Source: Hydractinia symbiolongicarpus (lineage: Eukaryota > Cnidaria > Hydrozoa > Anthoathecata > Hydractiniidae). Taken from it: 64,000 nt of DNA. Below the pieces are notes generated by a model. That model worked only from the letters and a program-made list of their open reading frames with translations, did no database searches and was not told where the DNA came from. Shown here in pieces: positions 40,501-53,900 of this stretch. Made by a program: the position numbers and the translations under genes. The stretch is from assembly GCF_029227915.1 (NCBI RefSeq), contig NC_079876.1, positions 17,048,001 to 17,112,000 of the forward strand, read 5' to 3'. The stretch's first letter is position 1. Each line of letters begins with the position of its first letter.

Positions 40501-43500
40501 ATTAGGTGCTAAATAAGCACCTACCCCATCCAACCTATTTCCTCCGTTGATCTATCAGGACCTCCCTTTGTTGTGTATAAGCAAATTTTATTACATTATC
40601 ATCATTGGGATTAAAATAAATATATATATTACAGAATGTGTTTACAAACCCAACCCAACAAAAATTTCTTCTTTTAATGCCCCCTTTAAGCATTAATAAC
40701 CGGTGCACTTTATATTTACAGAAAGTTGTTTAAAAAACAGATGGTCTCAATATTCCCATCCGGATTGTTGTTCCATAGAAACAGTGAGTTGACTTATTGA
40801 TTTATTGTAAACGTAGTTTCGTTAATTTTAAAACTTCCTTACACACTTTTCAATTAAAGGCGTTAAAAGAGAGAACAAAATTTGTTTATAAAACAGTGTG
40901 TATATTGCATTTTTAAATTTTTGTTTCGATTTTTTTGAAGGTGACTTCTTTTTCGTGAAAGCTGAAGCATAAGGCCTTTTTCATATAGTGTAAGCCTTCA
41001 CTGTAATTAACTAATTTATTGGCCTCGTTCATGCAGCCGTTATAATAAGGTGACTGCCAGGTCTTAAAAACCTTCAGACCAGGTGGCCTTGCTTGCCAAG
41101 CTTGAGTATCTGTCATTTTCTAGAGAGAAACCTTGAAAGCCTATGACAAACTGTCTCTTGTGTTTCCCGCCTACAAATATGAACATTGTACATGTCCTTT
41201 TTACGTTAGTTTTGTTTGTGTTTCGGAATTTTATGTGTGTGTTTGAAAGTTTAAACATTAGTCGAAAGCAATGGAAAGCAATGATTTGTTGGTACCAGTT
41301 TCAGACCACAGAATTGCTGGCAAACATTGACCCCAAATAGTACTTCACAATACATAATATGTTATATATAAGCAAACATGTTGTTATCCTACGTTACAGA
41401 TACATATGAACAGTTTTTGTTAAATATTTATGCATATTGCACGAATATTTTAAGACTGAAATAGAATTTGCCATAAGTATATTGAGTCAGAAATAAGGTC
41501 ACACTGTCGCTATGAAAAAGAATGTTTGGTAGAAATTATAGCAAACCTGATTATTTTTTCTTCTAGGAGCTCACAAACGCGCTGAACTTGTTAAAGAATT
41601 TGTTGGCTCACACGAAGTCACTGCAGTGTTTATAAAGCTGTATTTACTTGTGGAGAAAATGAAATTGCTCGTTGTGTCTGCAGTAAGTACTATGCTAAAC
41701 ACTTGTTTTTGTTGCTTTTTGGGGGGTAAAGTGGAAACCAGGAATAAAGATGGGTTTGTAGCATCATTTGAAAAAGTTGTACAATTTTGGGTCACCAGTT
41801 CTTATTGTTGTGTTGTGTTTTATTTATTTATTTATTTATTTTGTTTTGTTTTTTGTGTGGCAGTATATTTGGGATGGCAATAAGAATGTAAGAGCCCGCA
41901 GAACTATGAAGCTGATTTAAGGATGTGTTCTTTGTCACGTTTTCTGAATTTTACCGAATGTGTATTCCGTGTCGTTGTTAAATTTCAGGAGCAGTTCGAG
42001 CTCTATACAAACTTCAAACATTACGTCGAATCACCCATTTTATTGTATATATACTCATCACAATCTGAGAGCTCGTACGTAGGACTTCACGCTTTTCACC
42101 GCACGTTGTCGGAATTTTCAATGAAGAAAAGAGCTGTTCAGTTTGGTATATTTGATATATCTGAACGCCTTAATGGTCATGGTATGGCTAATTTTGACTA
42201 ATTTTAATTGGTTAATTTGCTGTTTGTTTACTTGATTGGTTGTTTAATTGATTGATTGGTTGTTTGATTGGTTGTAATGATTAATTGTTTGGTATTTGTT
42301 TGTTTATTCTATTTGTACTTGTGTTTCATCGTCTGTAGATAGTTTCTCCACACGTAAATTAACCCCTCACTCGTATGACATGTATAGGGGTTGAAGAGGA
42401 CAATCGCTGTCCAATAAAAGGTTAACTCACCATATAAGAATACGAAGCTCCATCCACATAATTATTTATATGTATTATTTTCTGCTTAGTGGGTTTATTT
42501 GATATATGTGTTGTGTGTGCCAGATACACATGTCGCCTCCTTTGTTTAAATTTACCCTTCCTTGTTTTTAGCGTTGGAGAGAAATGTTAAAGTGTCTGTG
42601 TCTTCGATTCCGTTTGTTTTGTGTGTTTACCAACATGGAAAAGGTATGTGACTGGCGAAAAAATGTTTGCCGTCTTCTTTATTTCGACGTAGTATGAGGC
42701 CATATTCAAAATAAAGTTATCATAGTAACATAAGTTTTTAGTCAGTTGGAATCATCATATAATGGCCTCGTTTCCATCAACTCGCCTTTATGTATTTTAC
42801 CTTGACTGAAAAAATAGAATAGTTACGAATATACTTGTTGATGTAAGATTATATTGACTTGAGCATTACATAGCGGCATGCTATTTTTAAGGATGTTTTA
42901 AGAGCTTTGCAGATTTTGTAGGGGGGGGGGGATTGTTAAATTTTTTTTCGACAATTTGCCCCCCCCCCCCCTACCCCTTCTTATTTTTTAATTAAATTTT
43001 TCTGCCCCCACCATTCTTTTTTCACTTTTTGGTCTTTCAGAGTACGAGACGGACAATTTATTCATCTTACAGCGAATGTGTACAAGACTGAAGTTTATTG
43101 CACACTTTGAATTGTTTTCTCTTCCTGTAAAGAATCAGTCTTCTTATGAAACAGGTTACAAAGCCATGTTATTTAATTATTTAGGTTCCAGTAAAATCAG
43201 ACAAAATTCCATGAAAGATAACTCCATTCCTACAATACATGCAGTGGAATTATTTCTTCAAACACTTCAGCTGATGCCTTCGTTGAAGAGGAAAGGGATT
43301 CCACATTTTGAGATGGTATTTATGTACTTCCATTTTTCTTTTTGCTTAAATTTAAACTATGAGATGGAGAGCACGTCATATCGGGTGGCTAAATGTTCTC
43401 TGGTTGTGGTAATGGACTTAAAAAGCCACTTTTTTAAACTTGTTTTTGGATTTTTTTAAAATTCAGGATTTTGACGCTACTATTCCAGGTTACTCTATCT

Positions 43501-46500
43501 TCTCCAACGAATAACTGGTAAACACGTGAAAATGGAATTTTATATTATTTGGTTTTCCTGTCTCTTGGCTTACTACTTTGGCCCATGGCCTTCATCAATA
43601 TAAAATAAAAATAGTTCTGTTGACCACTTTATTTTAATTGCAGGTCCCATTTTGTCTGTCTTTCTAGAAACTTAAAACATCTTTATATATTAAATCAAAA
43701 ATTTTAAATTAGGGTAACAATTTTGATCTACCCCACCTGAAATGATTTCTTCAACACGGGAACACTTTTGTGAGATTTGAAAAATGTTATTAAAGCTTTC
43801 TTCACAGGTACTAGTGGTAAAAATTTGTGTGGGATTTTTGATTGACATAGATTGTTAATTCCCTAAAAACGGAATTACCAGTTGCTAATGCAAATTTCGG
43901 GATAAAAATCGGGAAAGAAGTTTCTGGACAAACTTCCCGTAAAATGTATTGTTTCAAGAATTTACGATAGAATTTTTCTTTAGTGTGCATCAAACATTAC
44001 TGATGTTTGTATGGCTGGGGATGAATTCAATGCAGAAAACATTGTCGTAGAGAAAACAAGAAAAATAAAGGTATTAAAAACAAAAAATAATGTTCGTCTT
44101 TTATATTTTGAAGTTGCTACGTATGGTTTTTTAAAGTTACGACATGATTTTCCTCCATTCTCATCTATTTTAATATTTTTCAGAATGGATTTTAGCTATG
44201 ATTAACATAAGTTGTAGAGTCACAAAAAAGCAGGGATCAGAGATTGTTTTAGATTCGTTCTTCTCTGCAATACCAGTTTTAAATAGCAAAGAAAAAATAG
44301 TAAAATGCTATCCATCCAACCTGGGAGAAGAGTAAAAAAATCTACTTTGCTTTATAGACACGTGCTGTAAAGCGAAGAAGTAAATCTGGAGAACTTCGGT
44401 ATATGACTGAAAAAATGTGGAATAGAATATTCGCAACTGAAAAACCATCAAAATATCATTTTTCTAAACGTGAAAATGTTTTCTCAGAAAGCAGATTGTT
44501 GTTGGTATGTCGTTTAGTTCTCCAAACGTTAATTAAAGCCCTGTTTACACGTCGTAGCTTTTTTAGATTTTATTTTCTACATGGTTTTAAAAGTCAAACG
44601 AAGTCAAAGAATGTGAAAGCAAATTTTTACCCTAGTTTATAGTTTTGTGCATAATCTGTTGCTGTGAAAGGGACACCTTAATTTTATTTCTCCAGGTCAT
44701 TTTCATTCGCGAGGGTTGTTCATTCTGCGATATTGCTATGTCAGAGTTTCGAAGAGTGGCAAAAGAAGTTGCTTACTTACGTAAGTTGTTGTGTTGAGGA
44801 TTACATATGTAGTGTGTTGTATGAATGAATGAATGAATGAATGAGTGGTTGAGTGAATGAATGAATGAATGAGTGGTTGAATGAATGAATGAGTGAATGA
44901 ATGAATGAGTGGTTGACTGAATGAATAAATGAATGGATGGAGGAAAAAATGAATGAATGAATTATTAAATAAATGAACGGACGATTGTAAGAAGGAATAA
45001 ATGTGCTTAAATTGTATCTACAAAGAAGCATATTCCTTTTTCTCATCCCTTGTACATACTTTTTACTCTTAAAGAGTACTCTTTATTGTTACTGCACGAA
45101 TTCTCTCAAATGTTTAAGCCTATCTGCTATTTTATGACAACGTAGCATCTGTCTTAGTATCCCCTGTTCGAAAGTTGGGTTAAGTTTGTAAACAAATTTA
45201 TCATTTTAAATGTTTCAGCGAATTTATCCGTGTACCTAATGAACTGCACAGAAAACACACTGCGATGCAAGCAGCTCTCCATCACTGGCTTTCCAACATT
45301 ACTTTTGTTTCGAGTGGTTTCAGCTTATGAACACAAGCAGTGTCTGCCAGCTGAATATTTCCTTCAACCTGCTGTTACTGATTACCATGGAAACTTCGAG
45401 GTATTTTGCGTTAACGAAACTCGCGCTTTTTTTGTAGGTTTCAGTGGTAGTGCTGTGTGATCTGGGTTTTATATGTTTCTTGCGCTGTGGAGTAAAGAGG
45501 GGCGTATCTCCTGGTATAATCAAAGCAAGAAACTGTGTCGTTTAGCTTCAGGTTATATATGCTACACTCTTTAGTCTATGTTGAAATTCACGAAAGAAAT
45601 TACGCACTTTGATTAGTAGTAAGTTAAGTTTTCTAATCAAGCAGTTAAATTTGATTGGTTAAAATTTTAATTATTTACAAGTGAAATTTCCCTTTACAAG
45701 TGAAATTTCCAAAGTCACTCTCCCAAAAAAACTATTTAGACCTTGAAGCCCCAGGGCTGAAAGAACCAGCGAATGTCGCTAAAAGAAAAAGCTAGACTTA
45801 ATTTTTGACTTCCAGCTAACTTTTTCTTTTATTACAAACTGTTAAAAGAAGTACGAAATATCGTAGATGTACAAAACATCGTTCTTTTTGTTTAGGCTGA
45901 TGAAATTTTAACATGGTTATCTGCTTCCACCCTGCCAGTGATTACTTTTCCAGAGGCGCAACAAAATATTTCGGCAGAATGGAAGGTGAGATTCTGGTAG
46001 TAAGTTACTCAACTTCATTGGGATCTGATTAGAGATATATTGTTTTTTTTTCTTTGATCACAATACGAAGTACAACTTAAGAGACTCGTCAAACACGGAG
46101 CGTTGATGTGAAATAGAGACTCCCGTGATTGTGCGGAAAAGAAGATTTGGATGTCCAGCTTTAAACCCTGGAACTAAAATTAAAGACGGTTGAAAAAAAT
46201 AGAATTTAGGCAAAAAAAATTTAAAAAGTCATTTTTGTTTCTGTAGGAACGAAATATCCGTTTAAAAGCGAGGCTGTTTTCCAAAGCATTCGCGTCGAGA
46301 TACCTCCCTCGGAGTATTAACAATAAGTTGCTGCCGTTAAAATGTTTCCTTGTGATGTGCGAATTACTGTATGCGCAAGTCTCCTGCGTTGGTCTGCCTG
46401 AAGACAACACTCTCCTCCACAGAGATGAAAAAGAACTCGTGGTGTCTTCGGTAGGTGATTTATTTTAGTTTTTCAGTCTTCTTTTAAATACCAGTGAAGG

Positions 46501-49134
46501 GCTGTGTCATTTTAAAGTAGCTGTTACTTAGATGGAAAATTCGTTGCTAGTTCGTATGGCTATATAGTAAATAATTAGCAGTTAGCTAGATTGAGTATTT
46601 CGGTATTTCTTCACAATTTCCTTTCTTTTTTAAAGATATGCGTTGTTCTTAAAATAACACTGAATGCAGTGGTCGACAAACCAATCAACTGATTACAATC
46701 GCGTGTACTTTGGTCTTTTCTGAACTTTTCCGAGCGATGCTATTACTGATTTAAGGTTTTTAATTCATCGTATGACTAGTAAATAGCTATCTCAAAGATC
46801 TTCTCGCGTTCACTACGCCAGTCGAACTGAAGCCTAGAAAAAAAACGGTTAAACCAAGCGTTAAAGGGGGTATATAATATATCCTGTTAAATCATTTTTA
46901 GGTTGAGTTTGAAAGACGGGATGGTGCAAATGTTATGTTGTTCAAAACTGGTGTTCCAATGAAGAGAAGTCTCACTGAGGAGGAGAGCGCAGGAAGCTCA
47001 TTCTTCCATCACACTCACAGGTCAGTTGCCGTCCAAACTCTTTGATAAGTCGGCAAGCTTATTAATTGGTTACAGGTTTAACGCTTTTTTTATAAGCAAT
47101 ACAAAATTTTAGCTCAGCTTAATACTGCTTAAATTTCTGTTACTTAAAGTTTTCTTGTTGACTAACAACCTAAAAAAAAATCAAATTCACGTGTTTGCGT
47201 GCTTAGGCTAATGCACCAATAGAAATCAAGCTTACGTTTAAATACTAAGCTAGCGGTCATACAAAACTTATGACTGTTATAATAAGAAATGTCTTCGAAG
47301 TTATTGCAGTTGGCTGTAGAATATGCTTGTATAAAAAGTGTGATTAGGCTTTGATGTACTGCCTGTAGCTGTTGTAAATTTATTTCTTCAGTCAATTGAA
47401 CAAGTCGGACTTATATCAGTTACAATAAAAATAATTTATTATTGTTTGATTAATTAATAAACCCGACGATTTACTCGCATGATACGGCAACGCCCTAAAA
47501 TTTTTACTCAAATCACTCAAAAACAAGGAGCTGCAGAAAGAATTTTTATTTTCGCCTAAAGGCGCGGGCAATATAAGCGCATCTAGTAACTGTCGGGCGG
47601 TAATGGCTGCAGGATTTTGAAACTGTATACGACGCTTTTCACCAATCTCCTCCCCAGAACATCTTTCCTGCTAACTGCATATCAGAAAATAAAAAAGCCC
47701 CAAATGTCATGTGTCCTTACCATTCAGAAAATTTGGTGATAAATATGGCTCATCTTTTTCGAATGATTTTATTATTAGGTACAACATATCGTCAACTTTT
47801 CGATGCGAAGATAATCATGTGAAGTGTGACCACATTATGATGGAATTCATAAATGACCATGCTCACATGCCCGTCACTCATATCAATACTGGGATGTTTC
47901 ACTCACATCAAAAGTACGTGAAACCACAGTTGTTTTACAGGCGACAATACTATTTATATATATCTTTGTTTTATTTTAAATTTTTAACCAATTAATTTTT
48001 ATATTTGTTTTAGAGGTAACAGTTATTTGGGTAAAAAGCCCATTTTAATGTCGTTGGCACATTCTAAGAACATCACGCAGCATTCGAAGTTCTACCAGGT
48101 TTCTCAATTTATTTTGTGTTTAAACCAAGCTGACCAACTATTTTTAATGCTACAATTTGTTACAAAAGTCTATACACAAAAATTATTTTCATGAATACAG
48201 CTAAAAAGTAACAGTTTTTTCAGCTCTTGCTAAAGCCACTTGCAAACACGATTGAGCGGAAATTTATTTAGCCATTTCTCTATTTTAGCAATTGTATGAC
48301 GTGGCAGTAAAATTGTACAAAGATGTCAACGTAGCTGTACTTGATGTTGATCAGCATCCTCATTGGGCGAATTTATTTGTACCACGTGGATACTATAGCC
48401 AATCATATGGTGAGCGCTTATGTTTTGTTTTTTTTTCAGCTTTTCCGCGCTGCGGCGATACGTTTTTCAAAGTATATGGCATTTTGCTGCTTGAACTCCA
48501 GGTAGCATAGTGAAAAACTGAGAGGATTATTAGGACAAGCAATAAAAAAACGCTGTTTCTCTCTACCTTGCACGTGCCTTTCAACGTCCAAAACGGAGTA
48601 AAGATCTTAGGTCATTGGCTAAGGTCTAAATTTTTAAATGGTACAAAATTTTACGGACGACCCCCTAGACCCTCAGTTGTGCGGATTGTTCTATTTGGAA
48701 AGTGCAACTGACGCATTTTCGACGTTGTTTACCTAGCCTGCGCATCTGCAAAAGTTTTGCAGAGTATAGCAATAAACGATAACTTTCACAGTATGCGCTC
48801 CAGTTTTCTGAGTAATTTCCTCAATGTTTAAATTGAGTGGAAATATGTTGTGGATATACATAATTTTTCTAATTTTGATAGAAGTAAATTGGGTTTATGT
48901 TTAGCTTCGAACGATGACTTTAAGTTGCATCGGTACCCTCGCTTTTGTTTGATTGATATCGACGATCATCGGCACGCCGCATTTTATCCCACAATAGAAG
49001 AAGACGGTAAGGGCAGAATAAAAATCGCGCATGCGCATATAACAGGTACGATCAACGTGAACGAACTCATTGCTTTTGTAAACAAATATTTTTCCAATCG
49101 TTCTGTCGTTACCATGGAAACAGAGCATTTCTAA
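37524..49134 (+). CDS. Large thioredoxin-fold secretory-pathway protein, 22 exons
   Basis: Twenty-two exons close in frame to 920 aa: 37524-37569, 38442-38537, 38750-38850, 39324-39437, 39855-39986, 40329-40399, 40722-40783, 41567-41682, 41989-42181, 42572-42643, 43041-43315, 43984-44070, 44358-44504, 44696-44780, 45219-45400, 45896-45985, 46247-46450, 46902-47020, 47779-47913, 48014-48098, 48289-48409, 48905-49134. The start MSCLGFLLILLHIMLG is a signal peptide. A classical thioredoxin domain spans about residues 505-610: VIFIREGCSFCD (CxxC at about 512/515) and the cis-Pro loop ITGFPTLLLFR. Other segments look like redox-dead thioredoxin folds (about 275-300 with SIPFVLCVY; the C-terminal 140 residues with YPRFCLIDID). 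It resembles large TXNDC/PDI-family ER proteins such as TXNDC16 or TXNDC11, but I cannot assign orthology. There is no KDEL-type tail (ends TEHF). Confidence 0.8.
39262..39277. repeat. Poly-C run in intron 3 of the thioredoxin-fold gene
   Basis: Sixteen consecutive C residues. Long G/C homopolymers of this kind recur in the window (5919, 42921, 42960, 54757) in otherwise AT-rich DNA. Confidence 0.95.
42919..42973. repeat. G-run/C-run hairpin in an intron
   Basis: TA, 11 G, ATTGT, a T-rich loop, then ACAATTTG, a run of 13 C and TA: a 55-bp imperfect palindrome ending in TA on both sides. It could be a very small TA-flanked palindromic element or simply a hairpin. Confidence 0.7.
43468..43513 (+). 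other. Possible alternative terminal exon of the thioredoxin-fold gene
   Basis: After an acceptor (AAAATTCAG) the sequence reads DFDATIPGYSIFSNE then a stop, in phase 0, which matches the end of exon 11 (43315). Use of it would give a short isoform lacking the CxxC thioredoxin domain. The evidence is phase and splice site only. Confidence 0.25.
44821..44966. repeat. GAAT tetranucleotide minisatellite
   Basis: Runs of GAATGAATGAATGA broken by GTGGTTGA variants that themselves recur, in intron 14 of the thioredoxin-fold gene. The Ser/His/Ile-rich reverse frame here is a repeat artefact. Confidence 0.95.
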
Positions 49135-50953
49135 AATCGAATTACTTTTGTATATTTTGATTCTGTAATTTATTACTTTTTGTATATTGTGTGATTTACA
49201 TATTTATTAACTCCTGTGAGGTTTTTACGTTCAATGTTTTTCACTGTGTGTGTTTAAGAGTACGATTTATTCATCGCGCCTGCACGCAGCGCGTCTGCCA
49301 TGTTTTATAGATGTAGCTATAATTCCCAATGTGTAACTGTTGATGCTTCAAAGAAGAAAAACCCATTATTAATCCCCGCCGTCTGTGTTTAAAACGATAG
49401 CCCGGTTGCTATTTTGTGTACTATGGGCGATAATTTGAGGACCCGAATATTTATAGCGGATGATGCAGTGAAATTTTCTACGGATTAAATTTTTTTGGAA
49501 GAAAATCTGGCGGGGATTTGACAAACATCCGCCAAATTAAATTCCCGCCAAAAGTAACTCCTTTTTTTCCCTATCAGCTTAAAAACACTGAATTTACGTA
49601 TTTCAGATGTAAAAGAGGAATCTTGTATTTTTAAAATTAAGCCCAATTTATGTAGTACGATGAGACAGTTGTTTTCCTTGTTGTTGCTTGCCACTCTGTG
49701 ATCTTTATCTGTGACCATAAATAAACAACTATTAGCTAAAGTTGTTCTCTTCATCCTAAGTTTGTTGTTGGTAGCTCAAAGAGCGTCAAATAAAGGCACA
49801 AACCTAATAACTGTTCTTAAAACTAGTTCTACGCGTTTTCCACCAACAAAGCAAACGGTAATTATTTGTATCAGTGAAAAAAATCTTGGACATCTTGAAC
49901 AAAAATATTAAGACGAATGCAGTTTTTTCTCATTTTTCAAATATGGAGAAAAGTGTCAAACAGTCAATGCGCTGAAGCCGACACGCTGCAAAGTCGCTAC
50001 TTTTGCGCATACGTAGGCCAGGAAGACAGCGTTGACAAGAAACATTCTCTAGCACGTCCAATTACCAAAATAATCCACGTCTAGGACCGCGATGTATCCA
50101 AAATTGGTGAAAAATGGTCTGCTGACGTCAGCAACAATTAGCAGATTTTAAAACTTTGAACTTAACCAAATAGCCTAACTCCATTTTGAACATTGACAAG
50201 TTCAAAATGTGCGAATCTAATGTAGAAATAGCCTACGCAATCACTTGTAGCGTCGAACTTCAAAATTAGCTTTCTTGCCTCTACATATTTTTGACAAAAA
50301 TAAAAGCTATTGAATAATCGTTTCATGTGTTAATTTCATGTGTTACGTTACACAAACAAAGTCAATAACTGCGGCTAAACTGTATTATTTTTTACCTATT
50401 TTTACCTAAATAAGAAGCCACTTATTTTTCCCCAACAAGTGTCTTACTTGTTTTTAACCCCCTGCGACATGAGGCTAATAATTAAACTTGAAAATCTTCA
50501 AATTAGAATATCGAAGATAACATGCTCTACTTAATTTCGACCTTAAATCTTATTGTTGCGTTTAGCACCAACTTAGCTTAAAAGGACTCAATATAAGTGC
50601 CAACTTAGTGCATCTTTTACAAGCTAAGTGATCACTCGTACTAGGTGTGCTTAAGGTTTGAGAACTCCACCGTAGACGTAACAAAACTAAACGCACGCCT
50701 ACTGTATAAAAATGTTCAAAAGATTTATTTCTCAGTATATACAAAACAGTTTAAATATTACACCACAATACCTCAGGTAGTTGCGACATATCAGGATTAT
50801 TATATGCAAAAGCAATAAAGCTGAAAGCAAATATCGAATCGTGTGACACCATTTGAAAGCTAAAGCAAAGAACTTCTCGGATTTTAAGATAAATAAAAAA
50901 ATATATAAAATCTATTAAAATTTAAACATTCGATTTCGCGCTAGCAGTTCGCA
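49135..50953. other. Intergenic region between convergent genes
   Basis: The 3' flanks of the thioredoxin-fold gene (+) and the PATJ-like gene (-) meet here. A minus-strand AATAAA at about 50722-50727 could end the PATJ transcript. Short frames (for example 49485-49754 and 49711-49911) show no domain. Nothing else is supported. Confidence 0.5.
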
Positions 50954-53900
50954 TCAGGTTGAAGATAAAACAGTCAGTTTTATAACACCTTTGCTTTTCT
51001 TTAGAATGTTCACAGCTGCATCATGGGATACACCCTCCAGCGTTTGGTCATTTACTGCTAATATTTGATCGCCTCGCTTTAGTCTTTTGTCTTTCGCGGC
51101 TGCTCCTTTTTCGAACACGGTTTTTACGTAAATAGGTAAGTCGCCATGAGGTGAACCATATCCGCCAACTATACTAAAACCAAGTCCTTCTGTGCCACGC
51201 TCCAGGTGGATAATTTTTACTTGAGCTCTAAGGAGTAACAAAGCAGAACGTAGTAATATTTTCATATGGACAGTCAGACCTGTACATAGTGGGAAATTAG
51301 AAAGTAGGAAAAAGATTTTTCTAGGTAGTAATAAGTGCAGAGTTAAACGTGTACGCCTGCATAACAAAGAATAGTAACAGGCTATTTAATATTTACGGAA
51401 TGCTAAATTTACGTTTTTGGAACCACCCACCCCCACCCCCTCCCCCTCGTTTTTATTTCACACCCCTAATAGTTATGTCACAATAACCACCCCAAATCTT
51501 CTTGACACTTTCTATTCAAGACGTCATTTTTTATTTTGTAAAAACGAAATCAAAACAAACTTGCAATATGATTACCTAGTCGAATGTTTAGCGTTCAAAT
51601 GTAACACTACAGTACGATCTACATTACGGAAAAATACGGAGAAAATGAAAGCTAAAACGCTTCTATCGCAAATAATTAACCGTGACGTCACACAGCGACA
51701 TCGAGTACTACCCACCGTCACGCTGCATCACGAAAAACGGGAAGAACTAAGTCCCCCCCCCCACCGGGGCTAAACTCGAAATTACTGATCAAGGCGAAAA
51801 GTAGCGTGTATGAAGGCTTAAAAGAACCAAACTAAATCATTAAAAAAAATTCAATGCCAAATGGTTACCACAAGAAACAAATTACATTTATGCGAAATTC
51901 TAAATACTTACTTATAGGGAATACACAGTTCCTTTTAAGGAATGCATAGCTCATTTTAGGAAATGCATACTTACTTGAAAGGAATGCTGTCATCCGACCC
52001 TGCGCCTGATGATTGTTGAGAGAGTACGATTTTTTGATTTGAAAGAAGATTAGGTATGGGCGATTTTACTTTAGAACGTGGAGAGACAGCTGCAGGGTGG
52101 CCCTCCTCAACGATAGGGCGGTTAATGAACAACACCACACGCCCCTTGCATTGTGATAGGAACGCCTATGTACAGAAGGAAAATGTGTCAAATACTTTCA
52201 TCGTCAGCACAAAATAACGCATGTGTAACAACTACAATACTACCTGAGCTTCAGCTAAATCTTGGAGCGCAGTTCCATTAACTGTTAGAACACGATCTCC
52301 TATTCTTAGCGGTGCTTTACCAGCGGCCGAGCCGGGTTGGATGTAGGATATAGAAAGGCTTCCTGCTGGACCAGCAGTGAGGCTCAAACCAAGCGTTTCT
52401 TTTGTTGATTTGTAAAATTCAACGAGCCTGCCTCCAGGTTCGCCTACAAAAAGACAATAGATTTGACTTAAAGGAGATATATAACATGATTCTTTCCATT
52501 CTTCACAAAATAAACATTTGATGATATAAAATGCTGAAAAATTTAAACGTCATAGGATTTAACGTCCTTTCTTTGACGACGCCGGATTGACGTTTAGCGC
52601 ATTTTATTCGATATAATAAATCACCCTAAAGGTCATATATAACACGAGCTCTAAGCATTTTTATCATTGCCTATCGCGGCTCGTTCTAATTCAGCTGTTT
52701 AAAATAGGAGGAATAGTTACAACAGTCACACAACAGTTGTACATTAATCACTGTTACCATTTTTAATGAAAACACATGTACAACAAAGTGACGCAAAGAT
52801 GTTGTGGAGAATATTCTGTAGAAATCTCCACATTTACTGACTAAAATGGAACCGACCTTTCTGTTGAAGGTGCTGATGTATCTATTCGGTATAATACAAG
52901 GCAGAGTTTAGAATGTTCTCTACCCTTCGAATCTTGAACACTTCTTGCAGTAAAAAAAGGGGTCATTGATGAGATGTTGCACAAGAGATGTTGCACGAAA
53001 AAAGTTGTCATCTTTAAAACTTTTGTACGGTAGTTACTGAAACCGACCTTGAGACGGATAAAGAGGTTCAGCAGATAAGACCCCTGTTATGTGGGGGAGT
53101 TCACTCAATCCGGATAAAAACCTAATTAATGTGGGAAAGATTACTTCCCATGTGCAGAATTTTTAATTTTTCTAATAGAAAGCAACGCGAGAAAGCAAGC
53201 CGAACTCACCTGTTAACTTGGTTGAACCTTTAATAGACGGAACGAGAGAAATCATCGACTCATCCGTTTGTCCTTCAGTGGCTTTTGTTTTCGCTCTCCC
53301 TCGCGTTGATGCTCCCTTCAAACGGGATATATCTAATGATGTCAAACCTTGTACTCTCTAGGAGAAAGTTGTAGAAGACATGAGACAACCACAGAAACCT
53401 CACCAGGGCGTTAAAACACCATTACATACATGCGGAGAAATTAAAAACACATATAGCTAGATAGCGATAAAAATAATTAAGTCGAGACAAATTTATGAAA
53501 TATAAACGTCCGGACGATTTCTTTTAAAACAAATCGAAAAGAGATATAAGTCTACTAAAAAAATTAAAAACAAAAACACATTCAACAAATCAAAAGTATG
53601 TGATTTATTCAAAATTTAAACAAGTAAAGCAAAATGAAATCCAAGCAAACAAAAAATATATATACAATAGATTTTTTTATGACGATAAAAAAGTGATAAT
53701 CTCGACGTTATATTCTATATATTTCCCTTCTCGTAAATGTAACATCTCACGCGCCAAAAATGATGATATAACGAATCATTTAATTCCTCATGATGACAAA
53801 GACTTTCAAAACATTTCGCAACAAAAACAATATCAACCAGAAATCGTTAGAAAATGGAAGCACTTATCAGAAGCTTATCTAAAACAGGAAGTTTTCACGT

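Noticed and set aside
44801-45046. Ser/Phe/Ile/His-repeat minus-strand ORF
   Set aside because: Created by the GAAT tetranucleotide array.
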